Positions 12,200-20,041 are shown, counted from the stretch's first letter. The stretch: DNA of 32,573 bases from JBFGRM01 sp041563675 (GCA_041563675.1 JBFGRM010000004.1:1-32573); one strand, 5' to 3'. The notes: generated by a model not told the origin, from the letters alone. A program made the numbers and translations.

Positions 12200-12709
12200 A
12201 TGAGAGGGTTCGTGGCCAGAGTCATCGCCGGGATCCTGATAGTCGGTCTCTGCCTCTCGACGTCGGAGGCCATCTCCCAGTCACAGAACGACAAAGTCAA
12301 AATCGAGGATGTCGATGTCAGGCTGACGGAGCACGGCCCGGTCGTGCTGCTCCAGGCAGAGAGCAAGACCATCCCGATCTTCGTCGATCAAACCGTGGCG
12401 GGCTCGATCCACGGGGCCCTCACCGGGTTCAAAACGCGTCGGCCGCTGTCTCACGACCTTATGCGATCGATTCTCGAGGCTTTCGAGGGAAAGGTGACCA
12501 AGACGGAGATTACGCTCAAGGACGGCATCTATTATGGATCGCTGACCGTGACGGTCAAGGATGCCGAGAAGGTGTTCGACAGCCGCTCATCGGACTCGAT
12601 CGCCCTTGCGATTCACTTCAAGGCGCCCATCATTGTCGGTCGGGACCTGCTGGAGTCAGCCGGAAAAAGCGACATCTTCAAGAAGGAGCCTCCGACCGAG
12701 ACGCTCTGA
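12200..12709 (+). CDS. Exported DUF151/BFN (bifunctional nuclease)-domain protein
   Basis: 169 residues. MRGFVARVIAGILIVGLCLSTSEA is a Sec signal peptide with cleavage probably after SEA or shortly beyond. The mature part is a single DUF151/BFN domain: a strand with LLQAESKTIPIFV, then RPLSHDLMRSILEAF, a YYGSLTV strand and the characteristic DSRSSDSIALAIHFKAPIIV (normally D-x-R-P-S-D-A-I-A-L-A). Plant and bacterial relatives of this domain have reported DNase/RNase activity, but many are uncharacterised, and export to the periplasm makes a nucleic-acid role uncertain. Relative to the family consensus as I remember it, Pro and Ala in RPSDA are Ser and Ser here. It has a strong ribosome-binding site. 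Confidence 0.82.
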   Translation: MRGFVARVIAGILIVGLCLSTSEAISQSQNDKVKIEDVDVRLTEHGPVVLLQAESKTIPIFVDQTVAGSIHGALTGFKTRRPLSHDLMRSILEAFEGKVTKTEITLKDGIYYGSLTVTVKDAEKVFDSRSSDSIALAIHFKAPIIVGRDLLESAGKSDIFKKEPPTETL

Positions 12710-12818
12710 TTCCGGCCGGCCATCGGATCGGGTCATGCTGCGCATGGGCCATCCGTCCGGTACGGGATAATGCCCGCCGCCTGAGACGCTCTCGCCCACC
12801 GAACGAGGACCACAAGGC

Positions 12819-13430
12819 ATGACCAAGGCGACCCGCCTGGCCTACGAGCGACATGCGTCGGACTACATCAGGCACTGGAGCCGGCGACGGTACCGTCGGC
12901 CGAGGCTTCTGGGAGATTTGGTCGCCCGATTAACGCGATCCGCTGTCGTCGCGGACCTTGGGTGCGGGCCCGGGCAGGACGTCAGGTATCTGAGGAAACG
13001 CGGATATCGCGCCATTGGCCTCGACCTGCTTCCTCCCTTCCTGCTCGAAGCGAAGCGGCGCGACAACCGGGTCCCGCTCCTCCGCGCTGATCTGAACCGA
13101 TTGCCGCTCAAGCCCGGAGTGTTGGACGGCATCTGGGCCGCCGCCTCGCTGATTCACTCGAGCAAGTTGGAGGTCCGGCGCGCCCTCGGTTCCTGGCCGG
13201 ATCTGGTTCGTCCCGGTGGACTCCTGGCTGCGACTGTCGTCCACGGCCGGGCGAGCGGCATCAAACCCAGGGGCTGGATCCCGGGTCGCTACTTCTCGCG
13301 CTGGCAAAAGGGAGAGCTGCAACGGGCGCTCGAACGCGCCGGCTGGGACGTGCTGATCCTGGAAACCGTGACCAACCGCGAACGCAAAGGCCGCTGGCTC
13401 AACCTCCTCGCCCAAAAACAGTTACCGTAA
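12819..13430 (+). CDS. Class I SAM-dependent methyltransferase
   Basis: 203 residues with a Rossmann methyltransferase fold. Motif I, VVADLGCGPG (43-52), binds S-adenosylmethionine. The acidic end of strand 2 is IGLDLLPP and motif II/III is LLRADLNRLPL. A WAAASLIHSS segment and a PGGLLAATVV strand complete the typical order. The substrate is unknown; the sequence around the late helices is not diagnostic, and a small-molecule or quinone-type target is only a guess. The GAGG at about 12805 is the ribosome-binding site. It is convergent with trpS across a hairpin-rich intergenic region. Confidence 0.85.
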   Translation: MTKATRLAYERHASDYIRHWSRRRYRRPRLLGDLVARLTRSAVVADLGCGPGQDVRYLRKRGYRAIGLDLLPPFLLEAKRRDNRVPLLRADLNRLPLKPGVLDGIWAAASLIHSSKLEVRRALGSWPDLVRPGGLLAATVVHGRASGIKPRGWIPGRYFSRWQKGELQRALERAGWDVLILETVTNRERKGRWLNLLAQKQLP

Positions 13431-13453
13431 GAGCCGCAAGCATTCTTCTGCCT

Positions 13454-13493
13454 CGGAAGTTCCGTTCAAGCTTCGCTTGGAACGGAACTTCCG
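13454..13493. terminator. Perfect 14-bp stem hairpin between convergent genes
   Basis: CGGAAGTTCCGTTC (13454-13467) pairs perfectly with GAACGGAACTTCCG (13480-13493). The intervening bases can add a small AAGC/GCTT stem with a three-base loop. It lies 23 nt beyond the methyltransferase stop codon. No U-run follows on either strand, so it is not a canonical intrinsic terminator; it may protect the mRNA 3' end or act with Rho. Confidence 0.6.
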
Positions 13494-13521
13494 CCCCCTC
13501 CACATTCCAGACGGTGACGTG

Positions 13522-13722
13522 CGGGGCTGTCCAAGTTTCGAGCCGACATTGCCGGGAGGAGCGGGGTACCCACCGAGACGCTCCCAGGAAGGAAAGCCGG
13601 AACTGACTGAAGCACTGCGGTTGCATCGCAACCGCAGCTGAGGGAATTCCGGAAGGCTTCCGCCTGGGAGCGTCCGGAAGGGTCGCTCCGGGAGGCGGGA
13701 GGCCGAAACTTGGACAGCCCCG
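13522..13722. mobile_element. 201-bp quasi-palindromic MITE-like element
   Basis: The ends are perfect 19-bp inverted repeats: CGGGGCTGTCCAAGTTTCG at 13522-13540 and its exact complement at 13704-13722. Inside is a second arm pair, GACGCTCCCAGG at 13577-13588 and CCTGGGAGCGTC at 13663-13674. At the centre is a perfect 10-bp hairpin CTGCGGTTGC-ATC-GCAACCGCAG (13615-13637). There is no coding capacity. The right end stops 4 bp before the trpS stop codon. This architecture (short, non-coding, transposon-like ends) suggests a miniature inverted-repeat element mobilised in trans. No clear target-site duplication is visible beyond the flanking CG. Confidence 0.65.
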
Positions 13723-13726
13723 ACCT

Positions 13727-14722
13727 CTAAATCTTTATCGCTTCGCGCACTTCGGCGAGCGTCTCTGCAGACACGATTTTCGCCCGCTTCGTCCCGTCCT
13801 CCACGATCGCCTCGAGCCGATCCGGCTTCTCGACCAGCTTCGCGCGCGCCTCCCAAATCGGCGAGAGCCTCTCGACCATCACGTCCGCCACCAGCTTCTT
13901 GCAGTCGATGCAGCCGATCTCGGCGGTCCGGCACTCGCGGTTGACGCGGTCCAGGACCGATTGCTGCGAATAGATCTTGTGGAAATCGAAGACCGGGCAG
14001 ACCTCGGGGTTGCCCGGATCGGTCCGCCGCACGCGCGCCGGGTCCGTCACCATCGTCTTGAGCTTCTGACGGACCACCGGCTCCGCATCGGACAGGTTGA
14101 TCGTGTTGCCGTAGCTCTTGCTCATCTTGCGGCCGTCCGTCCCCATCACCTTCGGGAATTTCGTGAGGTGCTCCTTCGGCTCGATCAGCACCGGCTGGTA
14201 GAGGCTGTTGAACCGCCTCGCCAATTCTCTGGTCAGCTCGAGGTGTGGGAGCTGATCTTTGCCGACGGGAACGAACTGCGGCTTGTACAAGAGAATGTCG
14301 GCCGCCTGCAGTACGGGGTAGCCCAGAAAGCCGAAGGTAGAGAGGTCCCGCTCCTTGATCTCCTCCTGCTTCTCCTTGTACGTCGGGTTTCGCTCCAGCC
14401 AGGGGATGGGGACGATCATGGACAGCAGGAGATACAAGACCGCGTGGTCCGGGTTGCGCGATTGAATGAAGACCGTCGAGCGGTTCGGGTCGATTCCCGC
14501 GGCGAGCCAGTCGATCAGCATCTCCCGTCCGAACTCCCTGACCCGGCTCGTGTCGGCGTAGTTGGTCGACAGCGCGTGCCAGTCGGCCACGAAGAAAAAG
14601 CAGTCGTAGTCTTCCTGGAGGGCTTTCCAGTTTTCGAGCGCGCCCAGCAGATTCCCAAGATGCAACAAGCCGCTGGGCTGCATGCCGCTGAGAACGCGCT
14701 TTCTGGATGTCGTGGCTGTCAT
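13727..14722 (-). CDS. trpS: Tryptophanyl-tRNA synthetase
   Basis: Charges tRNA-Trp with tryptophan in the cytoplasm. The 331-residue class I synthetase has the HIGH-type motif PSGLLHLGN (16-24) and KMSKS at 199-203. The C-terminal domain holds four cysteines, C242, C264, C271 and C274 (C-x21-C-x6-C-x2-C), close to the [4Fe-4S] pattern described for the Thermotoga maritima enzyme; many bacterial TrpRS proteins lack it. Its ATG overlaps the stop codon of the preceding M50 protease gene (ATGA, 14719-14722), so it is translationally coupled as the third gene of the operon that starts at 17468. A MITE-like element begins right after its stop codon. Confidence 0.96.
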   Translation of the reverse strand: MTATTSRKRVLSGMQPSGLLHLGNLLGALENWKALQEDYDCFFFVADWHALSTNYADTSRVREFGREMLIDWLAAGIDPNRSTVFIQSRNPDHAVLYLLLSMIVPIPWLERNPTYKEKQEEIKERDLSTFGFLGYPVLQAADILLYKPQFVPVGKDQLPHLELTRELARRFNSLYQPVLIEPKEHLTKFPKVMGTDGRKMSKSYGNTINLSDAEPVVRQKLKTMVTDPARVRRTDPGNPEVCPVFDFHKIYSQQSVLDRVNRECRTAEIGCIDCKKLVADVMVERLSPIWEARAKLVEKPDRLEAIVEDGTKRAKIVSAETLAEVREAIKI

Positions 14723-15447
14723 TGAAATACCTGCGAATGAGAGAGAATGGATCCCGCCACGAACGGCACCAATGTGCCGACAATCGTGTGAATGACGCGG
14801 ATGTGCGGATCGAGCACGATCAGTCCGATGAGGACGAACATCCCATAGGGCTCGAGGCGGGCGAGCCCTGAGGCCGCCTGGGCGGGGAGTAAGCTCGTAA
14901 GCACTCGCCCCCCGTCCAGGGGCGGGATCGGAATCATGTTGAAGACCATGAGCAACACGTTGATGAGGACGGAGTACAGGGCCATTGCGGCCAGCGGCAG
15001 CAGGATCATCCCCTGCAGGTCACCACGGGGTCCCATGCCCGGCTGCGGTGGCCAGTGCTCGCGCAACGTTGGATCGATGAAAAAGAGGAAACTGAGGAAG
15101 ACCGCGCTCGCGAGGGCGAGCAGCAAATTCATGCCCGGCCCCGCCGCGGCGACGAGCGCCATGTCCCGCCTGGGGTCATGCAATCGGGCCGGATTCACGG
15201 GCACGGGCCTGGCCCATCCGAAAAAGATCCCCGTCGGCATCAGCAGGCACATGAGCGGGACGAAGATCGTACCAACCGGATCGATGTGCGCCAACGGGTT
15301 CAGCGTGAGCCGGCCCTCCATCTTGGCGGTAGGATCTCCGAAACGGTTCGCGACCCAGCCGTGCGCGTATTCGTGGAAGACCATGGCGAGAAGCAAGGGC
15401 ACGGCCATGTAGGAGATGGTGTGGAGAATGTGGGAGAGGGAGCTCAT
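14719..15447 (-). CDS. Site-2 protease family (M50) membrane metalloprotease
   Basis: 242-residue polytopic protein of the M50 family, which cleaves substrates within or near the membrane. The zinc motif HEYAH (H25-E26-x-x-H29) lies in the first membrane segment, and the third ligand is in PPLDGG (D178), preceded by the conserved FNMIPIPP. Four to six membrane segments are visible. It has no PDZ domain, as in the small Rhizobium/Bacillus-type group. Both ends overlap neighbours by ATGA: its start overlaps the stop of the LpoA-like gene (15444-15447) and its stop overlaps the trpS start. The natural substrate is unknown. Confidence 0.9.
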   Translation of the reverse strand: MSSLSHILHTISYMAVPLLLAMVFHEYAHGWVANRFGDPTAKMEGRLTLNPLAHIDPVGTIFVPLMCLLMPTGIFFGWARPVPVNPARLHDPRRDMALVAAAGPGMNLLLALASAVFLSFLFFIDPTLREHWPPQPGMGPRGDLQGMILLPLAAMALYSVLINVLLMVFNMIPIPPLDGGRVLTSLLPAQAASGLARLEPYGMFVLIGLIVLDPHIRVIHTIVGTLVPFVAGSILSHSQVFQ

Positions 15448-17468
15448 GGGGTGGTCGGCATCGGCAGCGGGCCCAAGAACGGACCTCGGGGCTGCTCCCC
15501 GTTGGTCTGCTCGACGGGCTCGATTTTTCCTTCCTTCACCTGCAGCACGAACAGCTTCCTGTTCAAGACGCCCCGCGCGTCGAACCCCGTGGCCCCCCCC
15601 AGGGCCGGCAAATCTTCCGATCGTCGCAAGGCCTGTGCGACCTCCCGTGAGGACGTCGCCCCGCGTCGCAGGGCGTCGATCACGAGTCGCGCGGCGTCGT
15701 AGGCCTGCGCCGCGAAGAGCGACGGCGGCTGCTGGTATCGGCGGCGGAACCGGCTGACGAAATCCACCACGTCCGGGTCCGGGCTGTCAAGGTGCAATCC
15801 GTCGACAAAGATTCCACCTTCGACGGAGGTCCGGGCGAGGCTCAGCAGCTCGGGCGTGTTCCATCCGTTCGAGCCCATCAAGGGGACGCGGATGTCGTAG
15901 AACAGCAGTTGAGGCGCGATCAGCGCGACCTCCTCCGCGGTGCCCGGGAGGAAGATCGCCTCGAAGCCGGGCGTGTAGACCTCCCGCGTCTCACCCTCCT
16001 CGTTCGTCGTCTCCGTCATGATCCCGTCGCGCTGCAGATCGATGGCTTTCATCCGCCTGATCTGAGGCCCGAAATCCGTCGCTCCCTCGGGGTAGGACTC
16101 CACCGCCACGACCGTGCCGCCACGCTGGCGGACTTCCTGGCTGAAGAGGCGGCTCAGCTCGCGTCCGTACTGGGTGTCGGGATGGAGGATGCCGAACTGA
16201 TAGAACCCGCGACGGCCCAGGGCGTAGTCGGCCAGGCGCCTGGCCTGCAGCGCGTAGGTCACGGCCGTGCTGAACACGTAATTGCCGAAGCGCCGGACGT
16301 TGAGCAGGGTGGCCGACGGCGTCACGAATGGCGTTTCGGTGCGCTCGGCGAGCTCCGCCAGCTTCTCCACCTCGCGGGAACGCATCGGTCCGATAATGGC
16401 CAGGGGGCGATGCCGGTCGATGAGCTCATAGAGCTCGGACCTGAGGAACACCTTGTCCGCCTCGGAATCTCTGACCGCCAGGGCAATGGATGGCAGGTCG
16501 TACAACGCCTTCCCGCGGTCGATGGCCACGCGAATTCCCCGAAGCGACTCGTGTCCGAACTGGCTGAGACGGCCTGTGAGCGGGAGCAGGGCTGCGATGA
16601 CATGGTCGCTCTCGCGGAGCTGCGTCGCGAAGGACTCGAGCAGGGCATTGGCGTCCTTGACGTAATCGTGATTCGGAAACAGCCGCAGGAAGCGACGTAC
16701 GTATCGCTCCGCCACGTAGCGCTCGTCCCGCGCGAGGTGGAGCTCGATCAGGCGAATCAGGGCCGCGTCGCTGGGGAACGTTCCCGGGTAAGCCCGCTGA
16801 ACCCTGAGCAGCTCGCTTTCGCCCAGCTTCTGCGTGATCAAGAGGAGAATGCGCTCGCGTGAAACCGCCCGTTCCTCCGCCGGCGCCATGCTGGCTTCTT
16901 CCAGCCACGCCTGGATGGCCCGGAGATAGTCGCCCTTGCGCGTCAGTAGCTCGCCGGTCATCGCGAGCGCTTCGCGCCGCGTCGGGGTGTCCGTCGACAG
17001 GCTCCGCACCTCCGCCAACAAGGGGAGCGCCTGGTCCAAATTTCCCAGCTCCGCATGCGCGGAGGCGAGTGTCAGGCGGGCGCGATCGGCGAGGGGCGAG
17101 TCGGGAAACTCGGTGAGCAGCTGGTCGAGGTAGGTCACGGCCTCCTGTGGAGCCCCCGTGCGGATCAGCGCGGCGCCGAGGAGGAGGTACGCCTGATCCA
17201 GATACCGGGCGTTGGCCTCGTCGGCGATGAAGCCGCGCAGGATTCGGAGCGCCGACTCCTGCTGATCCGACTCGATCAGACGTTTCGCCTCCGCGAGACG
17301 CGGATGGGCCTTGGCCGTGGACTGCGCATAGGCGGGTCCGGCCCGCGCCACCGGCTGATCAAGATGGTGGGGTAGACCGCCGAGGAGAAGGACGACGGCC
17401 AGGACGAGACAGACGGGTCCCCTCGGGCGAGGGCGACCTGGAATGGGCGGATGGGGTACGTGTTTCAT
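15444..17468 (-). CDS. TPR protein with LpoA/Leu-Ile-Val-binding-type periplasmic domain
   Basis: 674 residues from ATG 17468. A long basic N-region and hydrophobic core (about residues 18-32) end in a likely signal-peptidase site near AYAQS (about 46-50), so the product is periplasmic. Residues about 55-260 contain helical tetratricopeptide-like repeats with phrases such as AYLLLGAALIRTGAPQEAVTYLDQLLTEFPDSPLADRARL. Residues about 275-650 resemble a type I periplasmic-binding fold (IAALLPLTGRLSQFGHESLRGIRVAID, IIGPMRSREVEKLAELAE, GILHPDTQYGRELSRLF). This TPR-plus-binding-fold order is that of LpoA, the outer-membrane activator of penicillin-binding protein 1A, but no lipobox is seen and an amino-acid sensor role is possible. 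It is the first gene of the operon with the M50 protease and trpS. An in-frame GTG at 17480 is an alternative start. Confidence 0.82.
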   Translation of the reverse strand: MKHVPHPPIPGRPRPRGPVCLVLAVVLLLGGLPHHLDQPVARAGPAYAQSTAKAHPRLAEAKRLIESDQQESALRILRGFIADEANARYLDQAYLLLGAALIRTGAPQEAVTYLDQLLTEFPDSPLADRARLTLASAHAELGNLDQALPLLAEVRSLSTDTPTRREALAMTGELLTRKGDYLRAIQAWLEEASMAPAEERAVSRERILLLITQKLGESELLRVQRAYPGTFPSDAALIRLIELHLARDERYVAERYVRRFLRLFPNHDYVKDANALLESFATQLRESDHVIAALLPLTGRLSQFGHESLRGIRVAIDRGKALYDLPSIALAVRDSEADKVFLRSELYELIDRHRPLAIIGPMRSREVEKLAELAERTETPFVTPSATLLNVRRFGNYVFSTAVTYALQARRLADYALGRRGFYQFGILHPDTQYGRELSRLFSQEVRQRGGTVVAVESYPEGATDFGPQIRRMKAIDLQRDGIMTETTNEEGETREVYTPGFEAIFLPGTAEEVALIAPQLLFYDIRVPLMGSNGWNTPELLSLARTSVEGGIFVDGLHLDSPDPDVVDFVSRFRRRYQQPPSLFAAQAYDAARLVIDALRRGATSSREVAQALRRSEDLPALGGATGFDARGVLNRKLFVLQVKEGKIEPVEQTNGEQPRGPFLGPLPMPTTP

Positions 17469-17509
17469 GCGTGCGGGCACAGGGAGGCGACCGGACCGAG
17501 GAGAGTGTG

Positions 17510-17538
17510 AGTATAGGAAGGCTTCCAGATGCTGTCAA
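17510..17538 (-). promoter_or_regulatory. Consensus sigma70 promoter of the LpoA-like/M50/trpS operon
   Basis: On the minus strand, TTGACA (17538-17533) is separated by exactly 17 nt from TATACT (17515-17510). The predicted transcription start is near 17503, leaving about 35 nt before ATG 17468. It is the best housekeeping promoter match I see in the window. Confidence 0.85.
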
Positions 17539-17559
17539 GTGAATCGGCAAGCTATGTTG

Positions 17560-17588
17560 TTGTGTTTTCAAGGCTTCTTAACTATAGT
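17560..17588 (+). promoter_or_regulatory. Possible sigma70 promoter of the xer gene
   Basis: TTGTGT (17560-17565), a 17-nt spacer and TATAGT (17583-17588), about 31 nt before ATG 17620. The -35 box is a weak match. It would be divergent from the promoter at 17510-17538. Confidence 0.45.
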
Positions 17589-17619
17589 CGACGCCGTCTA
17601 GCAGTAGAGAAAAGGCCCC

Positions 17620-18684
17620 ATGCCACGGATGCGACGACACCTGGCCAAAGCGAGACGCAGCGCCGTCGGCAACGATCCGACCTGCGCGGCCTCCGGAGAC
17701 ACGCAGTTCACCCCGCTCATCGAGCGATTTCTGGAGGACGCCCGGGTGGAGGGCGGGCTGGCGATGCAGACCATCGAGGCCTACCGGAGAGACCTCGGGA
17801 AGTTCCAGCACTTCCTGGCCGCCCGCGGCGTCACCAGCCCGCGAGTCGTGGCGCGGCCGATTCTGGCGTTGTTCCTGAACGAGCTCAGGATGGCGCAGCT
17901 CGCCCCCGCCTCGATCGCCCGCTGCATGGCGGGCGTGCGGGCCTTTTATCGATACCTCTGCCGCGAGGGATTGGCGAGCGAGGACCAGCTCGTTGGTCTG
18001 CAGACGCCGCGTCCCGGCCGGCGTCTGCCCCGGACCCTGACGACCGAGGAAATCACCGCCTTGCTCGATCTAGGCGAAGGCCGAACAGCCGAGCACGTCC
18101 GCGACGCCGCCATGGTCGAGCTGCTCTATGCGACGGGGCTCCGCGTGTCGGAGCTGGTGCGGCTTCAGCTCGCGCAGGTCAACCTGGCCGCCGGTTATGT
18201 CTTGACGATGGGAAAGGGAAGTAGGCAGCGCATCGTGCCGATGGGCGACGTGGCTCGACAGAGGCTCCAGCGCTACCTCGCTCTGGCCCGCGGGGCTTTC
18301 ATCAGACGGAAGGAATCCCCCTACCTGTTTTTGACGCGTCGCAGCGGCGCCATGACCCGACAGGGGTTTTGGAAGATCCTGCGCAGCAGGGCGCGGATGG
18401 CCGGCGTCAGCGGCGTCCTGTCACCCCATGTGCTGCGGCACTCGTTCGCGACGCACCTACTGGAGGGGGGAGCCGACCTCCGGTCGGTGCAGGCGATGCT
18501 CGGGCACGCCGATATCTCGACTACGCAAATCTACACACATGTCGAGCGAGGGCGCCTGAAGCGTCTGCACAGCGAGCTCTTTCCGCGAAAGCGGCGCCGT
18601 GCGTCAATCGTTTCCCGGCCGGCAATCACCCCGAGCCCGACATTGCCTTCGAGATCCGGACGACCACGCGCCCGGCACGGTTGA
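17620..18684 (+). CDS. Tyrosine recombinase of the XerC/XerD type
   Basis: 354 residues. Xer recombinases resolve chromosome dimers at dif. The N-terminal SAM-like core-binding domain (about 30-120) precedes the catalytic domain with all expected residues: R175 (ATGLR), K199 (MGKGSRQR), H270 and R273 (HVLRH), H296 (GHADISTTQIYTH) and the nucleophile Y305. The length exceeds the usual ~300 because of about 28 extra N-terminal residues and a basic C-terminal tail after LHSELFPRKRRR. XerC and XerD cannot be separated from this alone. The start at ATG 17620 follows GAGAAAAGG; ATG 17629 is an alternative. tRNA-Val lies 55 nt downstream and its promoter overlaps the stop codon. Confidence 0.9.
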   Translation: MPRMRRHLAKARRSAVGNDPTCAASGDTQFTPLIERFLEDARVEGGLAMQTIEAYRRDLGKFQHFLAARGVTSPRVVARPILALFLNELRMAQLAPASIARCMAGVRAFYRYLCREGLASEDQLVGLQTPRPGRRLPRTLTTEEITALLDLGEGRTAEHVRDAAMVELLYATGLRVSELVRLQLAQVNLAAGYVLTMGKGSRQRIVPMGDVARQRLQRYLALARGAFIRRKESPYLFLTRRSGAMTRQGFWKILRSRARMAGVSGVLSPHVLRHSFATHLLEGGADLRSVQAMLGHADISTTQIYTHVERGRLKRLHSELFPRKRRRASIVSRPAITPSPTLPSRSGRPRARHG

Positions 18685-18709
18685 CAAGGTCGGGCCGACT
18701 TGGTAGCAT
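18681..18709 (+). promoter_or_regulatory. Sigma70 promoter of the tRNA-Val gene
   Basis: TTGACA (18681-18686), a 17-nt spacer and TAGCAT (18704-18709); transcription should begin near 18716, about 24 nt before the mature tRNA. The -35 box overlaps the TGA stop codon of the xer gene (18682-18684). Confidence 0.75.
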
Positions 18710-18739
18710 CCGCAAACGCCTGGCAAGCCTACGTTTTTT

Positions 18740-18815
18740 AGGCGGATAGCTCAGCCGGGAGAGCGCTGCCCTTACAAGGCAGAGGTCACAGGTTCGATCC
18801 CTGTTCCGCCTACCA
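18740..18815 (+). tRNA. tRNA-Val (anticodon TAC)
   Basis: Full cloverleaf: acceptor AGGCGGA/TCCGCCT, D arm GCTC...GAGC, anticodon stem CTGCC/GGCAG around CTTACAA with anticodon TAC, and T arm ACAGG-TTCGATC-CCTGT. The 3' CCA is encoded. Confidence 0.96.
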
Positions 18816-18948
18816 GGCCGGCGAGCAGATTCGGACGACTGCGATCATCGGTGTTCATACAGAAGCGTTGCATCAGCGTCATCCTCTCTCTTCACTCCTG
18901 CCCTGTCCGAGCAGAGTAGGTGAGTCCGACTCGTAATCTTACCTGGAA

Positions 18949-19026
18949 GGGGCCGTCGTTCAGCCTGGTTAGGACGCCAGATTGTCAATCTGGAGGTCGC
19001 GGGTTCAAATCCCGTCGGCCCCGCCA
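18949..19026 (+). tRNA. tRNA-Asp (anticodon GTC)
   Basis: Acceptor GGGGCCG/CGGCCCC, anticodon stem CCAGA/TCTGG around TTGTCAA with anticodon GTC, T loop TTCAAAT, discriminator G and encoded CCA. It lies 133 nt after tRNA-Val, and no distinct promoter of its own is evident. Confidence 0.96.
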
Positions 19027-19338
19027 TTTCTACTCGCCTTCGCAGATAGCCACGGCTGCAACGGTGCAGTGATCAAGATGCTCGTGTTGCGGATGGTGCA
19101 TGTGCGGATCGGATCCGGGTCCGTCACCCCAGTGACGAGGTCGCGAGACCCCGTGCAGGTTCCCGCCACGGCCTCCGCTTATGCGGCGGCGCGGTCGGGC
19201 GTTCGAACAGGTAATCGCCCGGGCGCGTGACCCTCGTGAGCCATCGCGACGATGTTGCCCGGATCGTGATTTTGCTCGACATGGCGGTCGGCGATTCGTA
19301 ACCTGAACCCCGCTTAGGAGGAGATACTCTAGGTCATT
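19027..19338. other. Intergenic region ahead of the tol operon
   Basis: 312 bases without a convincing gene. It holds a small hairpin CCGC-TTAT-GCGG (19175-19186) and a purine-rich AGGAGGAGA (19316-19324) that is probably the tolQ ribosome-binding region. I see only a weak promoter-like pair (TTGCTC at 19272). The tol promoter is presumably here. Confidence 0.4.
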
Positions 19339-20034
19339 ATGTTTGAAGCTGGTCCTTTGGGTCTGTTGGGCTCCCTCGGTGCCGTTTCCAAGATCATCCT
19401 TCTCGTGCTCTTCCTGTTTTCCGTCATGTCCTGGGTCGTGATCCTCTCGAAATGGCTGGTCTTTCGCGCCAGCGAACTCGAAGACAAACGATTCATCGAC
19501 GCCTACAAGCGCACGCCGGAGAATGAGGAGATGCGCCGGCAGGCCCGGCACCTGCCGGACAGCCCGAGCGCCGCGGTGTTCTTGGGTATCCTCGATCGCC
19601 TTCACGCCGAGAGCTCCTCGCGAGGCGAGCCCAAAGGGGGGAACCCCGAGCCCGGCTCAAATTCCCCCAAGTTTGACCGACATTATTTCGAGCGCATGGT
19701 GGCATATCTTGTGCAAGGACAGATCTCCCGTCTGGAGCGGTACCTCCCGTTCCTTGCAACGACCGGGAATATCACGCCTTTTATAGGTCTGCTCGGGACG
19801 GTCATTGGTATTATTGATGCATTCCAGGAGATCGGCCGGGAGGGGAGTGCCAGCATCGCCGCCGTGGCGCCTGGTGTAGCCGAGGCCCTGATCGCGACAG
19901 CGGCAGGGCTGTTTGCCGCGATCCCCGCGGTCATCGCTTATAATTATTACTTGACCCGGATTCGCCGGGCGGCGTTCCGCGCAGAGTCGTTCAGCGTGGA
20001 GTTCCTGAATTCGCTGCAGGCACGGATGAGGTGA
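19339..20034 (+). CDS. tolQ: Tol-Pal system inner-membrane proton-channel subunit TolQ
   Basis: 231 residues, MotA/TolQ/ExbB family. With TolR it forms the proton-motive-force-driven motor that energises TolA during outer-membrane constriction. Three membrane segments are visible: about 15-38, 136-160 (LATTGNITPFIGLLGTVIGII) and 175-205 (APGVAEALIATAAGLFAAIPAVIAYNYY), with a cytoplasmic loop between the first two that includes a less conserved Ser/Gly/Pro stretch (about 92-112). ATG 19339 is the only ATG possible near an in-frame TAG (19330-19332); its AGGAGG lies 14-17 nt upstream, longer than usual. tolR follows 7 nt after the stop. Confidence 0.95.
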   Translation: MFEAGPLGLLGSLGAVSKIILLVLFLFSVMSWVVILSKWLVFRASELEDKRFIDAYKRTPENEEMRRQARHLPDSPSAAVFLGILDRLHAESSSRGEPKGGNPEPGSNSPKFDRHYFERMVAYLVQGQISRLERYLPFLATTGNITPFIGLLGTVIGIIDAFQEIGREGSASIAAVAPGVAEALIATAAGLFAAIPAVIAYNYYLTRIRRAAFRAESFSVEFLNSLQARMR

Positions 20035-20041
20035 CCGCACC

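Noticed and set aside
17620..19026. Tyrosine recombinase beside tRNA genes as an integrated element
   Set aside because: The recombinase looks like a housekeeping Xer protein, no repeat of the tRNA 3' end was seen in the window, and the flanking genes are ordinary core genes.
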